Source of the DNA: Rohdeia sp041398665
GTDB taxonomy: Bacteria; Planctomycetota; UBA1135; GCA-002686595
NCBI GenBank assembly: GCA_041398665.1
Contig: JAWKUH010000031.1
Span: 1-64,000 of the forward strand
Direction of reading: 5' to 3'
Length of the DNA: 64,000 bases
A program made the position numbers and the translations under genes. The notes under the pieces are model-generated. The model searched no databases. It was given only the letters and a program-made list of their open reading frames with translations, and was not told where the DNA came from. The stretch's first letter is position 1; the number at the start of each line of letters is the position of its first letter. Shown piece by piece: positions 63,234-64,000 of the stretch.

Positions 63234-64000
63234 GTGAACGCGTGGCGCGACACGTCCGGTGCAGGCTATGGGATCTCGTTCCCGAGCCCGACGCCGGTGG
63301 TGAAGGTGCTCCTGATCGGTCTGACGGGGATCTTCCTGGTCCAGTGGCTCCTCGGCCTGTCGGCGCCGGAGGCTCGTTTCGCGCTCGAGGACTGGCTCGG
63401 CCTGAACCACGCCATGTGGTTCCACGGTCCCGTCTGGTTGCCGCTGTGGCAGCTCGTGACCACGGCCCTGCTCCACGGTGACTTCGGCCACCTGTTCTTC
63501 AACGCGATCAGCCTGTACTTCTTCGGGACCATGGTCGAGGGCGTCGTCGGCTCCCGGCGCTTCGCGTGGTTCTTCGGACTGGGCGTCGTCGTCGCGAGCG
63601 TCACGAGCGTCGTGCTGATGCAGCTCGTCGACCCGCTCGCGGTCTCGATCGGCGCGTCCGGCGGGATCTTCGCCGCCATCGCGGCGGCTGCCACGTTCCG
63701 GCCGCACGCGACGGTCATCCTGCTCTTCGTGCCGATCCCGCTGTGGCTGCTCGCGGTGGGACTCGCGCTGTTCAACCTCTTCCCCGCGATCGAGTCGCTC
63801 TTCGGAAGGGGCGGTGGGGGAGTCGACCACTTCGCCCACCTCGGCGGCGCCCTGTACGGTTTCCTCGCGGTGAAGCGCGGCTTCATCTGGGCGGACTTGG
63901 GCGAGGGCGTGCGGCGTCTGAAGCGGGAGCACGAGGCGCGCAGCGCGGCGAACGACGAGCAGGAGCTCGACCGCCTCCTCGAGCGCGTCTCGCGCGACGG
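63234..64000 (+). CDS. Rhomboid-family intramembrane serine protease (partial)
   Basis: Begins at GTG 63234 (VNAWRDTSGAGYGISF) and is cut by the window end. Rhomboid signatures: HGDFGHLFFNAISLYFFG (HxxxN region), SIGASGGIFAAIA with the catalytic Ser in GASG, and VDHFAHLGGALYGFLAVK with the catalytic His. About six helices are visible. It cleaves substrate helices within the membrane. No ATG is available near the fold start, and the GTG is supported by the TAGGAT box. Confidence 0.9.
   Translation, partial: MNAWRDTSGAGYGISFPSPTPVVKVLLIGLTGIFLVQWLLGLSAPEARFALEDWLGLNHAMWFHGPVWLPLWQLVTTALLHGDFGHLFFNAISLYFFGTMVEGVVGSRRFAWFFGLGVVVASVTSVVLMQLVDPLAVSIGASGGIFAAIAAAATFRPHATVILLFVPIPLWLLAVGLALFNLFPAIESLFGRGGGGVDHFAHLGGALYGFLAVKRGFIWADLGEGVRRLKREHEARSAANDEQELDRLLERVSRD

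Overview
The window is 64 kb of very GC-rich, gene-dense bacterial chromosome with no rRNA, phage, plasmid or CRISPR locus. The content suggests a free-living, Gram-negative-type heterotroph: lipoprotein and Sec signals, TatA, a System II (ResB/CcsA) cytochrome c pathway and a secreted MsrA. Tandem groEL genes, a squalene-cyclase-repeat protein, a von Willebrand A surface protein, scattered ebo genes and about 70% GC fit a high-GC Planctomycetota lineage best. That placement is an inference from gene content, with moderate to low confidence.

Layout. 0-1 kb: a HAD phosphatase. 1-6.6 kb (minus strand): a chaperone block groEL-groEL-dnaJ-grpE-fmdB. 6.9-9.1 kb: an NPCBM-domain protein and a diguanylate cyclase. 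9.3-13 kb: the translation block rpsB-tsf-pyrH-frr. 13.1-13.4 kb: two tRNA-Lys genes, the second degenerate. 13.4-13.95 kb: a repeat island. 13.95-18.2 kb: a heavily frameshifted stretch holding an Xaa-Pro aminopeptidase, hypotheticals, a Trm112-like protein and EboE. 18.2-22.8 kb: a 2OG-Fe oxygenase, tRNA-Glu, a lipoprotein and an ABC-F ATPase with an in-frame TAG. 22.8-30.4 kb: an APC permease, a CDP-alcohol phosphatidyltransferase, a CPBP protease, a dolichol-phosphate-mannose-synthase-like enzyme, a DCC-domain membrane protein, a GT-C glycosyltransferase and XerC/D. 30.4-35 kb: a small coiled-coil protein, an MFS exporter, pabB and pabC. 35-40 kb: two envelope proteins, xseA and a GT2 enzyme. 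40-50 kb: a VWA protein, an aldo/keto reductase, an RmlC-like epimerase, NadA, a HAD protein, an organophosphate antiporter and a P5C dehydrogenase. 50-54 kb: a lipoprotein, the cyclase-repeat protein, EboA and EboB. 54-64 kb: a tandem repeat, msrA, MnmC-like methyltransferase, tatA, mobA, a polyprenyl synthase, resB, ccsA, folD and a rhomboid protease cut by the window end.

Two patterns run through the window. First, many genes that begin a transcription unit carry a TAnnnT hexamer only 6-12 nt before the start codon, as expected for leaderless mRNAs; one copy is a perfect palindrome serving two divergent genes. Second, single-base frameshifts (about 27 that I could place, mostly +1) interrupt otherwise well-conserved genes, including the normally essential pyrH and frr. 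They are concentrated between 11.7 and 18.2 kb, so assembly error is the leading explanation. Convergent gene ends are often filled by inverted-repeat elements of a few families.
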